A stretch of 5,766 nucleotides of DNA, taken from assembly GCA_938048505.1 (NCBI GenBank), contig CALIUX010000082.1:1-5766 (forward strand), written 5' to 3'. The notes beneath the pieces are model-generated. The model was given only the letters and a program-made list of their open reading frames with translations, was not told where the DNA came from and did no database searches. A program made the position numbers and the translations under genes. Numbering within the stretch: the first letter of the stretch is position 1; each line of letters begins with the position of its first letter. The DNA is from an uncultured Pseudomonadales bacterium. Lineage in GTDB: Bacteria; Pseudomonadota; Gammaproteobacteria; Pseudomonadales; Cellvibrionaceae. Positions 1 through 5,766 of the stretch are shown here, in pieces.

Positions 1-157
1 TGATACAAGTGAAAACCTTGCTCGTGAATGGATTACTCACGGCGGCTGCCCTACGGCGCAACTATCAACGTTACAAGAACGTTTTTTAGCAAGCGCCTTT
101 AACATTGAAGTATCTTCACCCTCAGCAAATAAAGAAGAAGCCACTTCAGCATCTTAA
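1..157 (+). CDS. C-terminal end of an unrecognised protein (5' truncated by window)
   Basis: An open frame enters from the left edge (first whole codon at base 2) and stops at TAA 155-157, giving the last 51 residues of a protein. I do not recognise the family. The visible part has a folded-looking stretch with a Trp and a Gly-Gly-Cys-Pro-Thr motif (EWITHGGCPTAQL) followed by a helix-like segment (STLQERFLASAF). It then ends in a low-complexity tail rich in Ser, Ala, Glu and Lys, typical of a disordered C-terminus. There is no membrane segment in the visible part. The frame is supported by its continuous opening to the edge and by the strong terminator that begins 28 bases after the stop, which marks the end of a transcription unit. 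The single cysteine is not enough to infer metal binding. Confidence 0.7.
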   Translation, partial: DTSENLAREWITHGGCPTAQLSTLQERFLASAFNIEVSSPSANKEEATSAS

Positions 158-185
158 AATCACTTTTTCTTCACCATAACTGAGC

Positions 186-221
186 AAAGGGGGAGCCAAT
201 AAAATTGACTCCCCCTTTTTT
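186..221 (+). terminator. Rho-independent terminator after the truncated first gene
   Basis: Arms 186-200 (AAAGGGGGAGCCAAT) and 204-218 (ATTGACTCCCCCTTT) pair over 15 positions with one C-A mismatch around an AAA loop. The 3' arm runs into six T residues (216-221). The G/C-rich core of five G-C pairs followed by the T-run is the classic intrinsic form. It also lies only 21 bases before the ATG of the acetyltransferase gene, so that gene either has a promoter embedded around the hairpin or depends on readthrough. Confidence 0.9.
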
Positions 222-242
222 GTATTAAAGAAGTAGAACATC

Positions 243-830
243 ATGAATATTGAGTTAAAAACGGCTACGCTAGCTGATATTGATGAGGTATTAGCACTTC
301 ATTATAAGTATCAAGTCGATACAATCAGCGAAGAGGATAAAGCTGATGGCTTTATTACAACTGCTTTCACAGAAGAGCATTTGAGTGGATTAATCACGCA
401 AGAAAACGGACTTTTTGTTGCATGCATCAACCAGAAAATAGTCGCCTATGCTATGGCTGCTTCTTGGGCATTTTGGTCTCAATGGCCGATGTTTCAGTTT
501 ATGATTAAAAACCTCGATGATTCCACTTTGTCAAATCACATTATAACCCAAGAAAACTCATACCAATATGGTCCAGTGTGTGTTGAGAAAAGTGTTAGAG
601 GTAAAGGCGTATTTGAGTATATTTTTAATTATGCACTTGAAGAAATGTCTAGCCGATACCCCGTCATGGTAACGTTTATTAATAAAATCAATATTAGATC
701 TTTTGAAGCGCATACAAAAAAGACATGCTTAGAAGTCATTAATACGTTTAAGTTTAACAATAATAACTACTATAAACTTGCCTGCCATACAAAAAATAAG
801 AAATCGCCAAACTCACAAGAGATCGATTAA
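243..830 (+). CDS. GNAT-family N-acetyltransferase
   Basis: A 195-residue protein with the layout of the GNAT fold, which transfers an acetyl group from acetyl-CoA to an amine and is normally cytosolic. The N-terminus (about 1-20, IELKTATLADIDEVLALH) matches the usual first strand and helix. Residues 56-71 (GLFVACINQKIVAYAM) match the central strands. The acetyl-CoA pyrophosphate loop, motif A, is visible near 108-123 (YGPVCVEKSVRGKGVF) with R119-G120-K121-G122. A motif-B-like segment, NIRSFEAHTKK, starts near 150. The insert at about 72-105 is rich in Trp, Phe and Met and probably shapes the substrate pocket. The tail after about 182 is Lys/Asn-rich and likely disordered. The ATG at 243 has a modest AAAGAAG ribosome site 9 bases upstream. 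The gene is AT-rich relative to acnB and lies 44 bases before the VOC gene, so the two are probably co-transcribed. The substrate cannot be told from sequence; small amines, amino acids, antibiotics or protein N-termini are all possible. Confidence 0.85.
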   Translation: MNIELKTATLADIDEVLALHYKYQVDTISEEDKADGFITTAFTEEHLSGLITQENGLFVACINQKIVAYAMAASWAFWSQWPMFQFMIKNLDDSTLSNHIITQENSYQYGPVCVEKSVRGKGVFEYIFNYALEEMSSRYPVMVTFINKINIRSFEAHTKKTCLEVINTFKFNNNNYYKLACHTKNKKSPNSQEID

Positions 831-874
831 AGAGTATTTAAAGGGAACAGACTACCACCCGAAAAGGGAAGAAT

Positions 875-1258
875 ATGAGAATTCTAACTAACATTTGCTC
901 AGATGACTTACAAAAAAGCAAAGCCTTTTATATCGACCTTCTTGGCTTACACATAAAATATGATAGTGACTGGTATGTGCAACTTTGCTCTCCGCAAGAT
1001 TCAGAAATAGAGTACGGTCTAATTCAAAAGAATCATTCACTGGTCCCTAAAGCCTATCAAAATAGCCCCACTGGAATGTATGTGACATTTGTAGTGAGCG
1101 ATGTTGATGTAATTTATCAAAGGGCTATAAATATGAATATCCCTATTATTCAAGAACCTCAGAATGAGTTTTATGGGCAACGTAGGTTTCTAACAAAAGA
1201 TCCTAGCGGGTGCTTAATTGATATTTGTTCACCCTTGAAAACTACTCAACAGCCATAA
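875..1258 (+). CDS. VOC-superfamily (glyoxalase/bleomycin-resistance fold) protein
   Basis: A 127-residue protein with the paired beta-alpha-beta-beta-beta modules of the vicinal oxygen chelate fold. Module 1 opens with ILTNICSDDLQKSKAFYIDLLGL (3-25), the usual strand followed by a 'D....K.FY...LG' helix. Module 2 opens at about 67-87 (GMYVTFVVSDVDVIYQRAINM). It ends with the hallmark 'G.r.F...DP.G..idi' strand pair at 101-117. Length is typical of single-domain VOC proteins, which act as dimers. The usual metal ligands are not obvious: there is no His on the first strand of either module, and the C-terminal Glu position reads Asp (D116). This fits a binding or resistance-type protein, or a divergent enzyme, better than glyoxalase I; that is inference. 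The ATG at 875 has a good AAGGGA site 5 bases upstream. It probably shares a transcript with the upstream acetyltransferase gene. A resistance or detoxification role is possible but unproven. Confidence 0.85.
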   Translation: MRILTNICSDDLQKSKAFYIDLLGLHIKYDSDWYVQLCSPQDSEIEYGLIQKNHSLVPKAYQNSPTGMYVTFVVSDVDVIYQRAINMNIPIIQEPQNEFYGQRRFLTKDPSGCLIDICSPLKTTQQP

Positions 1259-1302
1259 ACTTAACATAAAAAATGAGCTTTATAGAGCCTACAATATTAA
1301 TC

Positions 1303-1340
1303 AAAAAAGTCAGGTAATATCAGCATTGCCTGACTTTTTT
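1303..1340. terminator. Bidirectional intrinsic terminator between convergent genes
   Basis: The arms AAAAAAGTCAGG (1303-1314) and CCTGACTTTTTT (1329-1340) are perfect 12-base inverted repeats around a 14-base loop. Read on the plus strand, the hairpin ends in six T residues and lies 44 bases after the VOC stop codon. Read on the minus strand it also ends in six T residues and lies 80 bases after the mutarotase stop codon. It therefore can stop transcription from both convergent units. The G/C core is only about six pairs, so strength may be moderate. Confidence 0.85.
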
Positions 1341-1419
1341 GCCTACCTTTTCATACAAGTTATACAAGCAATCAAATGCTAACTAAGTATAGTACTTTAT
1401 GATTCTATTCGTTCACCGT

Positions 1420-2247
1420 TCAAACATGAATTGCCTGAACCCCCTCCCAAGACTCCCCAACAGAGAGCGTGATAGGCTTATCTACAATAGCGGCTTCAAT
1501 GCACAGCATGTTACGATACTCTTCATCGCCCATATCTTTTAAGCCTTTTGCCCCTTCGGGACCTGGGTTCCATACAACTACATCGGTAAAACCTTGTTTT
1601 GTAATCTGCTTAGTCGCTTTGCCATCCATCAATTCCAGCTTGTCAGCGGCATCAAAGTACACACGATCTAGTGCACCGGCCAACTGCAAAGTTGCCTGAT
1701 CATCTATATGCTTTTCACTCAAATCAGTGCCATTATCCCAGTATTTTGCCTGCTTAAGACCCGTCACTTTGGCCTGTTGAAAATCTGTTGTAGCAAAGTA
1801 TGTATGCAAAGCGCCACTAAATTCAAATGCGCTTTTGCCAGTGTTATCAACCTGCAAAGAAAGGCTCAATGCATCGGGCGTTAACGCAACACGTAGCGTT
1901 AACTTGAAGGCATGCGGCCATAAAGTACGGGTTTGGTCCGTATCGGTTAATTCAAAAACAGCTAATGTTTGATCAGCATTGACCTCGCGTAGCGCCCACT
2001 CTGTATTGCGAGCAAAGCCATGCTTTACACCGGCACCAAATGCAGCAAATTGAGGGAAACACACCGGCACACCGCCTCGAATCGCAACACCTTCTTTATA
2101 ATGGCTCTGCTCAGCAACAAAGAGTTGCTCACCAAGCGCTTCAGAAGGGATCCACGATGTCACATGTGCTCCTTGATGATAGATTGTCGCTTTTGCACCA
2201 AAAGGCGTTATCAGTTCTGTCTTTTTCATCACGTCACCATCAGTCAT
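1420..2247 (-). CDS. yeaD: D-hexose-6-phosphate mutarotase, YeaD type (aldose 1-epimerase family)
   Basis: This cytosolic enzyme interconverts alpha and beta anomers of hexose 6-phosphates such as glucose 6-phosphate. Similarity to E. coli YeaD is clear along the chain. Counting from the ATG whose first base is 2247 (275 aa), the signature substrate-site segment GVAIRGGVPVCFPQF is near 53-67. HGFARN begins at H76, and LHTYF contains the catalytic-type H148. LDRVY is near 193-197, WNPGP near 226-230, and CIEAA contains the catalytic-type E251. The frame also opens at an ATG 12 codons upstream (base 2283), giving 287 aa. I prefer 2247 because GTGGAG lies 7 bases upstream of it and because a good minus-strand -10 box overlaps the 2283 ATG. 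The family core begins only after about residue 8. The gene is transcribed alone, divergent from acnB and convergent with the VOC gene, and shares the terminator at 1303-1340. Confidence 0.93.
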   Translation of the reverse strand: MTDGDVMKKTELITPFGAKATIYHQGAHVTSWIPSEALGEQLFVAEQSHYKEGVAIRGGVPVCFPQFAAFGAGVKHGFARNTEWALREVNADQTLAVFELTDTDQTRTLWPHAFKLTLRVALTPDALSLSLQVDNTGKSAFEFSGALHTYFATTDFQQAKVTGLKQAKYWDNGTDLSEKHIDDQATLQLAGALDRVYFDAADKLELMDGKATKQITKQGFTDVVVWNPGPEGAKGLKDMGDEEYRNMLCIEAAIVDKPITLSVGESWEGVQAIHV

Positions 2248-2281
2248 TGTTGTACTCCACTTGCTGCTATAAAAGCGCAGC

Positions 2282-2310
2282 ATAATACGCCTAGCCAGCG
2301 CTCAGGCCAA
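2282..2310 (-). promoter_or_regulatory. Predicted sigma-70-type promoter for the mutarotase gene
   Basis: On the minus strand, a TTGGCC -35 (2305-2310, 4 of 6 matches to TTGACA) and a TATTAT -10 (2282-2287, 5 of 6 matches to TATAAT) are separated by exactly 17 bases. Transcription would start near 2275, leaving a short leader of about 28 bases that contains the GTGGAG ribosome site before the ATG at 2247. The -10 overlaps the more distal ATG at 2283, which argues against that codon being used. This is prediction by eye only. Confidence 0.45.
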
Positions 2311-2430
2311 TAACATACACCCTTCTAGCTCACTTAAAATAAGGTTTTGGCATTCGCTCTAAAGCCTTATCATCACCCGCAAAATCACCACCACTAGGCT
2401 ATTTAAAGCAGTCGATAATACGCCCGCGCT

Positions 2431-2459
2431 TAGACACACCTGTGCTTATACTGTAAAAT
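2431..2459 (+). promoter_or_regulatory. Predicted sigma-70-type promoter for acnB
   Basis: TAGACA (2431-2436, 5 of 6 matches to the -35 consensus) and TAAAAT (2454-2459, 5 of 6 matches to the -10 consensus) are separated by exactly 17 bases. A second AT-rich hexamer, TATACT at 2447-2452, lies in between but has no suitably spaced -35. Predicted transcription starts near 2466, giving a leader of about 190 bases before the acnB GTG. Not experimentally supported. Confidence 0.5.
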
Positions 2460-2501
2460 GCGCCACCGTATTTCGGCGCTGTTAGTGAAATAAGATTAGC
2501 C

Positions 2502-2520
2502 AGCCATGCTAAGCATGGCT
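2502..2520. repeat. Perfect 9-bp inverted repeat in the acnB leader
   Basis: AGCCATGCT (2502-2510) and AGCATGGCT (2512-2520) are perfect reverse complements around a single A. As DNA this is a near-symmetric site of the kind bound by dimeric regulators. As RNA it folds into a 7-8 pair hairpin with a tiny loop. No T-run follows, so it is not an intrinsic terminator. It lies about 40-55 bases downstream of the predicted acnB start of transcription, so it could act as a roadblock operator or as an RNA element. Which of these, or neither, cannot be decided from sequence. Confidence 0.6.
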
Positions 2521-2640
2521 TCTGACGATATTACACCCAGCCCAGCGGTGATATGCCGGCTGAACGACATTGCATGATTGAGTTGGCTGCCTGTAAATCA
2601 AGCCTGCCGACACTTAGTCATTGCACCACTTCATATTTAC

Positions 2641-2646
2641 GAGAGG
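2641..2646 (+). promoter_or_regulatory. Ribosome binding site that fixes the acnB GTG start
   Basis: GAGAGG lies 8 bases before GTG 2655-2657. No comparable site precedes the in-frame ATG at 2553. Translation from this GTG begins [12 protein letters not shown], which lines up with the known E. coli AcnB N-terminus (MLEEYRKHVAER). Confidence 0.8.
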
Positions 2647-2654
2647 AACGCCCC

Positions 2655-5279
2655 GTGTTAGAAGCTTATCGTGCCCATGTTGCCGAACGTGAAGCTCAAG
2701 GTATCCCACCCAAGCCTTTATCGCCCGAGCAAGCCGCAGGTTTGATCGACTTACTCAAAAACCCGCCTGCTGGCGAAGAGGCTTTATTAATAGAATTAAT
2801 CAGCAATCGCATCCCACCGGGTGTTGATGAAGCAGCCTACGTAAAGGCAGGCTTTTTATCAGCGATTTTAAAGGATGAAGCCAGCTCCCCTCTCATCAAT
2901 AAAGAAGAAGCTATCAAGCTACTAGGCAATATGCATGGTGGCTACAATATTGAAACACTGGTTTGGCTTTTAGATGATGCCAATCTCGCAACTCAAGCTG
3001 CTGAAGAGCTCAAACACACATTGTTGATGTTTGATGCTTTCCATGACGTTGAAGAAAAGGCCAAAAACGGTAATAGCCACGCACAAGCTGTTATGCAAAG
3101 CTGGGCGGATGCCGAGTGGTTTACAACTCAAGATGCTGTGCCTGAAAGCATTAAAGTTGCTGTATTTAAAGTGACAGGTGAAACTAACACAGATGACCTT
3201 TCACCCGCTCCTGATGCTTGGAGCCGTCCCGATATTCCATTGCATGCCTTGGCCATGTATAAAATGGAACGCGACGGTTTAACACCCGAAGAGCAAGGCG
3301 TGACAGGCCCTATGGCACAAGTCAAAGCCGTACAAGATCAAGGTTTACCCGTTGCCTTTGTGGGCGATGTTGTTGGAACCGGTTCTTCACGTAAATCAGC
3401 AACCAACTCCGTATTGTGGTTCTTTGGTGACGATATCCCAGGCGTACCCAATAAGCGTGGCGGCGGTATTTGTATTGGCGGCAAAGTTGCACCAATTTTT
3501 TACAACACGATGGAAGATGCCGGCGCACTTGTTTTTGAAGCACCTGTCGAAAAAATCGGCATGGGTGATGTCATTGAGATTCGCCCCTACGATGGCAAAA
3601 TCTTAAGCGAAGACGGCACTGTACTGAGCGAATTTGAACTCAAGTCTGATGTACTGTTGGATGAAGTGCGCGCTGGTGGCCGTATCAATCTAATCATTGG
3701 TCGTGGCTTAACCACTAAAGCTCGCGAATCGCTTGGTTTGCCAACATCTGATCTCTTCCGTATCCCAGCCTCACCTGAAGACACAGGCAAAGGCTTTACG
3801 TTAGCGCAGAAGATGGTGGGTCGCGCATGTGGTTTACCAGAAGAGCAAGGCATCCGCCCTGGCACTTACTGTGAGCCCAAAATGACAACCGTTGGCTCGC
3901 AAGATACCACTGGGCCGATGACCCGCGATGAGCTTAAAGATCTGGCTTGCTTAGGTTTTTCTGCAGACTTAACCATGCAATCGTTCTGTCATACTGCGGC
4001 ATACCCCAAGCCTGTTGACATCAGCACACAGCATACCCTTCCAGACTTCATTATGACGCGCGGTGGTGTATCACTACGCCCAGGTGATGGCATTATCCAT
4101 AGCTGGCTAAACCGTATGTTGCTGCCTGACACTGTCGGTACCGGTGGTGATTCACATACTCGCTTCCCAATGGGTATCTCCTTTCCAGCCGGTTCAGGGC
4201 TGGTTGCCTTTGCAGCAGCAACAGGTGTTATGCCGCTTGATATGCCTGAATCTGTGTTGGTTCGCTTTAAAGGTAAAATGCAACCGGGTATTACTTTACG
4301 CGACTTGGTTCATGCTATCCCGTATTACGCGATTCAAGAAGGCTTGCTCACCGTTGAGAAGAAAGGCAAAAAGAACATCTTCTCTGGCCGCATTCTCGAA
4401 ATTGAAGGCTTAGACGACTTGACGGTTGAACAAGCATTTGAATTATCAGATGCATCTGCCGAGCGCTCAGCAGCAGGCTGTACAATCAAACAGTCAATCG
4501 AGACAATTAGCGAATATCTGCGCTCCAACATCACCTTGCTACGCTGGATGATCAGCGAAGGCTATGGCGATGCACGGACTCTTGAGCGCCGCGCACAGAA
4601 GATGGAAGAATGGCTTGAGAACCCAAGCTTATTAGAAGCCGATGCAGATGCCGAATACAAAGCCGTCATCGAGATCGACCTGAATGAGCTGAAAGAGCCG
4701 GTTGTATGCTGCCCTAACGACCCTGATGATGCCAAGCTATTATCTGACGTTGCTGGCGACAAAGTTGATGAAGTTTTCATTGGCTCATGTATGACAAATA
4801 TTGGTCACTTCAGGGCAGCAGGCAAGCTGTTTGAGTCAGTTAAAGGCCCTCTTACTAGCCGCTTCTGGATATCGCCTCCGACCAAAATGGATGCGCATAC
4901 CCTTATGGAAGAAGGCTATTACAACATCTTTGGTGCAAAAGGCGCACGTATGGAGATGCCAGGTTGTTCATTATGTATGGGTAACCAAGCACGTGTTGCA
5001 GATGGCGCAACCGTACTCTCAACTTCAACGCGCAACTTCCCTAACCGCTTAGGTAACGGTGCCAATGTTTACCTAACTTCTGCGGAGCTGGCTTCAGTTG
5101 GCGGCATTCTAGGTCGCTTACCGACACCTGCGGAGTATATGGAGTTTGCCAGTAAGATCGATAGCATGAGCGATGAGATCTTCCAGTACATGAATTTCGA
5201 TCAAATCGAAAGCTTTAGAGCGGGTGCCGAAGAAGGCAAACGTATTGCCGCAACAGAAGTTGTTGAAGTCAAAATGTAA
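2655..5279 (+). CDS. acnB: Aconitate hydratase B (bifunctional aconitase / 2-methylisocitrate dehydratase)
   Basis: AcnB interconverts citrate and isocitrate via cis-aconitate in the TCA and glyoxylate cycles; family members also hydrate 2-methylaconitate. It is cytosolic and carries a [4Fe-4S] cluster. The product is 874 residues from the GTG start, against 865 in E. coli, and matches the AcnB domain order. A HEAT-like N-terminal domain (about 1-160) includes [10 protein letters not shown] and [11 protein letters not shown] (146-156). The swivel domain follows (about 165-375) with [18 protein letters not shown] (174-191) and [10 protein letters not shown] (243-252). The catalytic domains carry GGDSHTRFP (497-505). 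The cluster cysteines are C712 ([10 protein letters not shown]) and C771/C774 (PGCSLCMGN), two positions shifted from E. coli 710/769/772. All key motifs are intact. The frame also opens at ATG 2553, but those 34 extra residues do not resemble AcnB. In E. coli the apo-enzyme binds mRNA and the gene responds to carbon, oxygen and iron; similar behaviour here is inference. The gene stands alone, between its own promoter and terminator. Confidence 0.98.
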   Translation: MLEAYRAHVAEREAQGIPPKPLSPEQAAGLIDLLKNPPAGEEALLIELISNRIPPGVDEAAYVKAGFLSAILKDEASSPLINKEEAIKLLGNMHGGYNIETLVWLLDDANLATQAAEELKHTLLMFDAFHDVEEKAKNGNSHAQAVMQSWADAEWFTTQDAVPESIKVAVFKVTGETNTDDLSPAPDAWSRPDIPLHALAMYKMERDGLTPEEQGVTGPMAQVKAVQDQGLPVAFVGDVVGTGSSRKSATNSVLWFFGDDIPGVPNKRGGGICIGGKVAPIFYNTMEDAGALVFEAPVEKIGMGDVIEIRPYDGKILSEDGTVLSEFELKSDVLLDEVRAGGRINLIIGRGLTTKARESLGLPTSDLFRIPASPEDTGKGFTLAQKMVGRACGLPEEQGIRPGTYCEPKMTTVGSQDTTGPMTRDELKDLACLGFSADLTMQSFCHTAAYPKPVDISTQHTLPDFIMTRGGVSLRPGDGIIHSWLNRMLLPDTVGTGGDSHTRFPMGISFPAGSGLVAFAAATGVMPLDMPESVLVRFKGKMQPGITLRDLVHAIPYYAIQEGLLTVEKKGKKNIFSGRILEIEGLDDLTVEQAFELSDASAERSAAGCTIKQSIETISEYLRSNITLLRWMISEGYGDARTLERRAQKMEEWLENPSLLEADADAEYKAVIEIDLNELKEPVVCCPNDPDDAKLLSDVAGDKVDEVFIGSCMTNIGHFRAAGKLFESVKGPLTSRFWISPPTKMDAHTLMEEGYYNIFGAKGARMEMPGCSLCMGNQARVADGATVLSTSTRNFPNRLGNGANVYLTSAELASVGGILGRLPTPAEYMEFASKIDSMSDEIFQYMNFDQIESFRAGAEEGKRIAATEVVEVKM

Positions 5280-5299
5280 TACGCTACAGCAACCCTACT

Positions 5300-5327
5300 A
5301 AAAAGCCCGCTTAATGCGGGCTTTTTT
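5300..5327 (+). terminator. Rho-independent terminator of acnB
   Basis: AAAAAGCCCGC (5300-5310) and GCGGGC plus T-run (5316-5327) form a perfect six G-C-pair hairpin, extended by A-T pairs, around a TTAAT loop and ending in six T residues. It begins 20 bases after the acnB TAA. The A-run on the left means it could also act weakly on the minus strand, but I see no convincing minus-strand gene arriving from the right. Confidence 0.95.
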
Positions 5328-5671
5328 ATTGCTACTACTTTTGTAGACCGCACGTCATGAACACTGTTTGAGTGATGTGAGTCTTTGAGTACCTCGCGCT
5401 TCACCATCATAAACACTTCATTTCGTCGCAAAAAAGCAGTGCATACACTCTTGTAACCATAGTCTGCTGCTGTAGCCTTTAAGAAGTTTCCTAGCCCTGC
5501 TCATCTAGCCTTGCAACCCTCTTTCGACAGGCAACTCAACGCTTTATCGATAGCCAGCTCAGCGCTTTATCAATAGCAAGAGTACCCAGCATGCGGAAAC
5601 CATTACATCAGTTCATAGCGCCTGCATATAGCTTTTTCAGCCATACCACATGTAATAAGTAATATTTATAG
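5328..5671. other. Intergenic stretch with no convincing gene
   Basis: About 340 bases between the acnB terminator and the promoter near the right edge. No frame in it combines a plausible start, ribosome site and useful length. The one longer minus-strand frame entering it (5201-5431) runs backwards through the acnB terminator into antisense acnB and is rejected. The stretch has a patchy repetitive look: CTAGCCCTGC at 5491-5500 recurs as CTAGCCTTGC at 5505-5514, and a 23-base unit is tandemly duplicated at 5532-5577. It could be decayed sequence, but I cannot identify a parent gene. Confidence 0.6.
5532..5577. repeat. Two-copy 23-bp imperfect tandem repeat
   Basis: Copy 1 (5532-5554) and copy 2 (5555-5577) are directly adjacent and agree at 20 of 23 positions. 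They share the core CGCTTTATC and end in ATAGC. The three differences are all A/G transitions. 23 is not a multiple of three, which together with the lack of an open frame argues against a protein repeat. It is most likely an old local duplication. Confidence 0.8.
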
Positions 5672-5687
5672 TGAACAATAACTATAA
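5666..5687. promoter_or_regulatory. Operator-like inverted repeat overlapping the right-edge promoter
   Basis: TTATAGT (5666-5672) and ACTATAA (5681-5687) are perfect reverse complements separated by 8 bases. The repeat covers the -35 region and most of the spacer of the predicted promoter at 5672-5701, where a dimeric repressor would block polymerase. The surrounding sequence is very AT-rich, so chance symmetry is possible. Confidence 0.4.
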
Positions 5688-5701
5688 TAAAGCCGTATAA
5701 T
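5672..5701 (+). promoter_or_regulatory. Predicted sigma-70-type promoter for the gene at the right edge
   Basis: A perfect TATAAT -10 (5696-5701) is preceded, 18 bases upstream, by TGAACA (5672-5677, 4 of 6 matches to TTGACA). A second perfect TATAAT occurs 13 bases upstream at 5683-5688 but has no matching -35. Transcription would begin near 5708, just before a GAGG ribosome-site-like sequence at 5711-5714. Confidence 0.5.
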
Positions 5702-5718
5702 GCACAAGCAGAGGATGG

Positions 5719-5766
5719 GTGAACAGCAAACATGCAATCACTCGCTGGGCAAGGCAGATTGGCTCT
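5719..5766 (+). CDS. Possible start of a downstream gene, truncated by window edge
   Basis: A GTG at 5719 with GAGG 4 bases upstream opens a frame to the edge, with 16 codons visible and a basic, possibly helical N-terminus (MNSKHAITRWARQIGS). Two other starts compete: ATG 5715 in another frame, with no usable spacer from GAGG, and ATG 5732 in the third frame, about 17 bases from GAGG. All three frames remain open to the edge, so the real one cannot be decided here. The upstream promoter makes some gene start likely. No family can be assigned. Confidence 0.25.
   Translation, partial: MNSKHAITRWARQIGS

Larger units (their letters stand above)
2248..2654. other. Divergent control region between the mutarotase gene and acnB
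   Basis: About 407 bases separate the two preferred start codons. From left to right the region holds the mutarotase ribosome site, its predicted promoter (2282-2310), and about 120 bases in which I see no convincing site. The acnB promoter (2431-2459) and a leader of about 190 bases with several small inverted repeats follow. A 10-base direct repeat, ATAATACGCC, occurs at 2282-2291 on the mutarotase -10 and again at 2415-2424, 6 bases upstream of the acnB -35. I saw no convincing CRP-type TGTGA-N6-TCACA palindrome. An open frame that extends the acnB frame upstream to 2553 is not taken as coding. Confidence 0.6.

Noticed and set aside
831..874. Integron attC site or other recombination site between the GNAT and VOC genes
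   Set aside because: GNAT and VOC genes are common integron cassettes, but I see no GTTRRRY/RYYYAAC core pair or attC-like hairpin here or after 1258.
2020..2313. Plus-strand frames opposite the mutarotase gene
   Set aside because: Their composition is that of antisense shadow (runs of Cys, His, Arg and Ser), and they cover a clearly recognised gene on the other strand.
2506..2577. Small leader frame of 23 codons starting in the palindrome before acnB
   Set aside because: There is no ribosome site before its ATG and no regulatory run of codons such as repeated Cys, Thr or Leu. It is most likely a chance frame.
2553..2654. N-terminal extension of AcnB from ATG 2553
   Set aside because: The extra residues do not resemble AcnB, no good ribosome site precedes the ATG, and GTG 2655 has both a ribosome site and a family-matching N-terminus.
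2248..2654. CRP site or riboswitch in the divergent intergenic region
   Set aside because: I found no symmetric TGTGA/TCACA pair at proper spacing and no recognisable riboswitch core. The inverted repeats are too small to assign to a known RNA family.
5201..5431. Minus-strand frame of 76 codons at the end of acnB
   Set aside because: It reads through the acnB terminator hairpin and antisense to acnB, has no recognisable product, and its first part is low-quality intergenic sequence.
5328..5766. tRNA, small RNA or insertion-sequence end in the right intergenic region
   Set aside because: There is no T-loop GGTTCRA motif, no terminal inverted repeats with target duplication, and no terminator that would close a small RNA.

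Overview
The window reads as ordinary chromosomal DNA from a gammaproteobacterium, probably a marine one. The main evidence is the aconitase B gene, whose product is very close to the enterobacterial AcnB type over its whole length, next to a YeaD-type hexose-6-phosphate mutarotase. Assignment below class level is inference. Base composition is mixed: acnB and the mutarotase gene are near 50% GC by eye, while the two small genes at the left are clearly AT-richer, with some 60-base lines near 25-37% GC.

Layout. Bases 1-157 hold the C-terminal end of an unrecognised gene, closed by a strong terminator (186-221). Two short plus-strand genes follow, 44 bases apart with no terminator between them: a GNAT-family N-acetyltransferase (243-830) and a VOC/glyoxalase-fold protein (875-1258). 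A symmetric hairpin with T-runs on both strands (1303-1340) ends this pair and also serves the convergent mutarotase gene (minus strand, 1420-2247 with the preferred start). A divergent control region (about 2248-2654) separates the mutarotase gene from acnB. It contains a plausible promoter for each gene and a leader of about 190 bases before acnB with several small inverted repeats. acnB (2655-5279, GTG start) fills most of the right half and ends in a classic intrinsic terminator (5300-5327). The last 440 bases carry no convincing complete gene. They contain a 23-bp tandem duplication and, near the right edge, an AT-rich promoter overlapping an inverted repeat, apparently driving a gene that starts at the edge.

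Functionally, acnB is a TCA-cycle and possibly regulatory iron-sulfur enzyme, and the mutarotase handles sugar-phosphate anomers in upper glycolysis. They share a divergent intergenic region but belong to separate transcripts. The GNAT-VOC pair looks like a small accessory unit of unknown substrate. I found no sign of a new multi-gene system, mobile element, CRISPR array or RNA gene. The points most worth checking are the acnB leader, the operator-like repeat at the right edge, the start sites of acnB and the mutarotase, and the compositional contrast of the GNAT-VOC pair.
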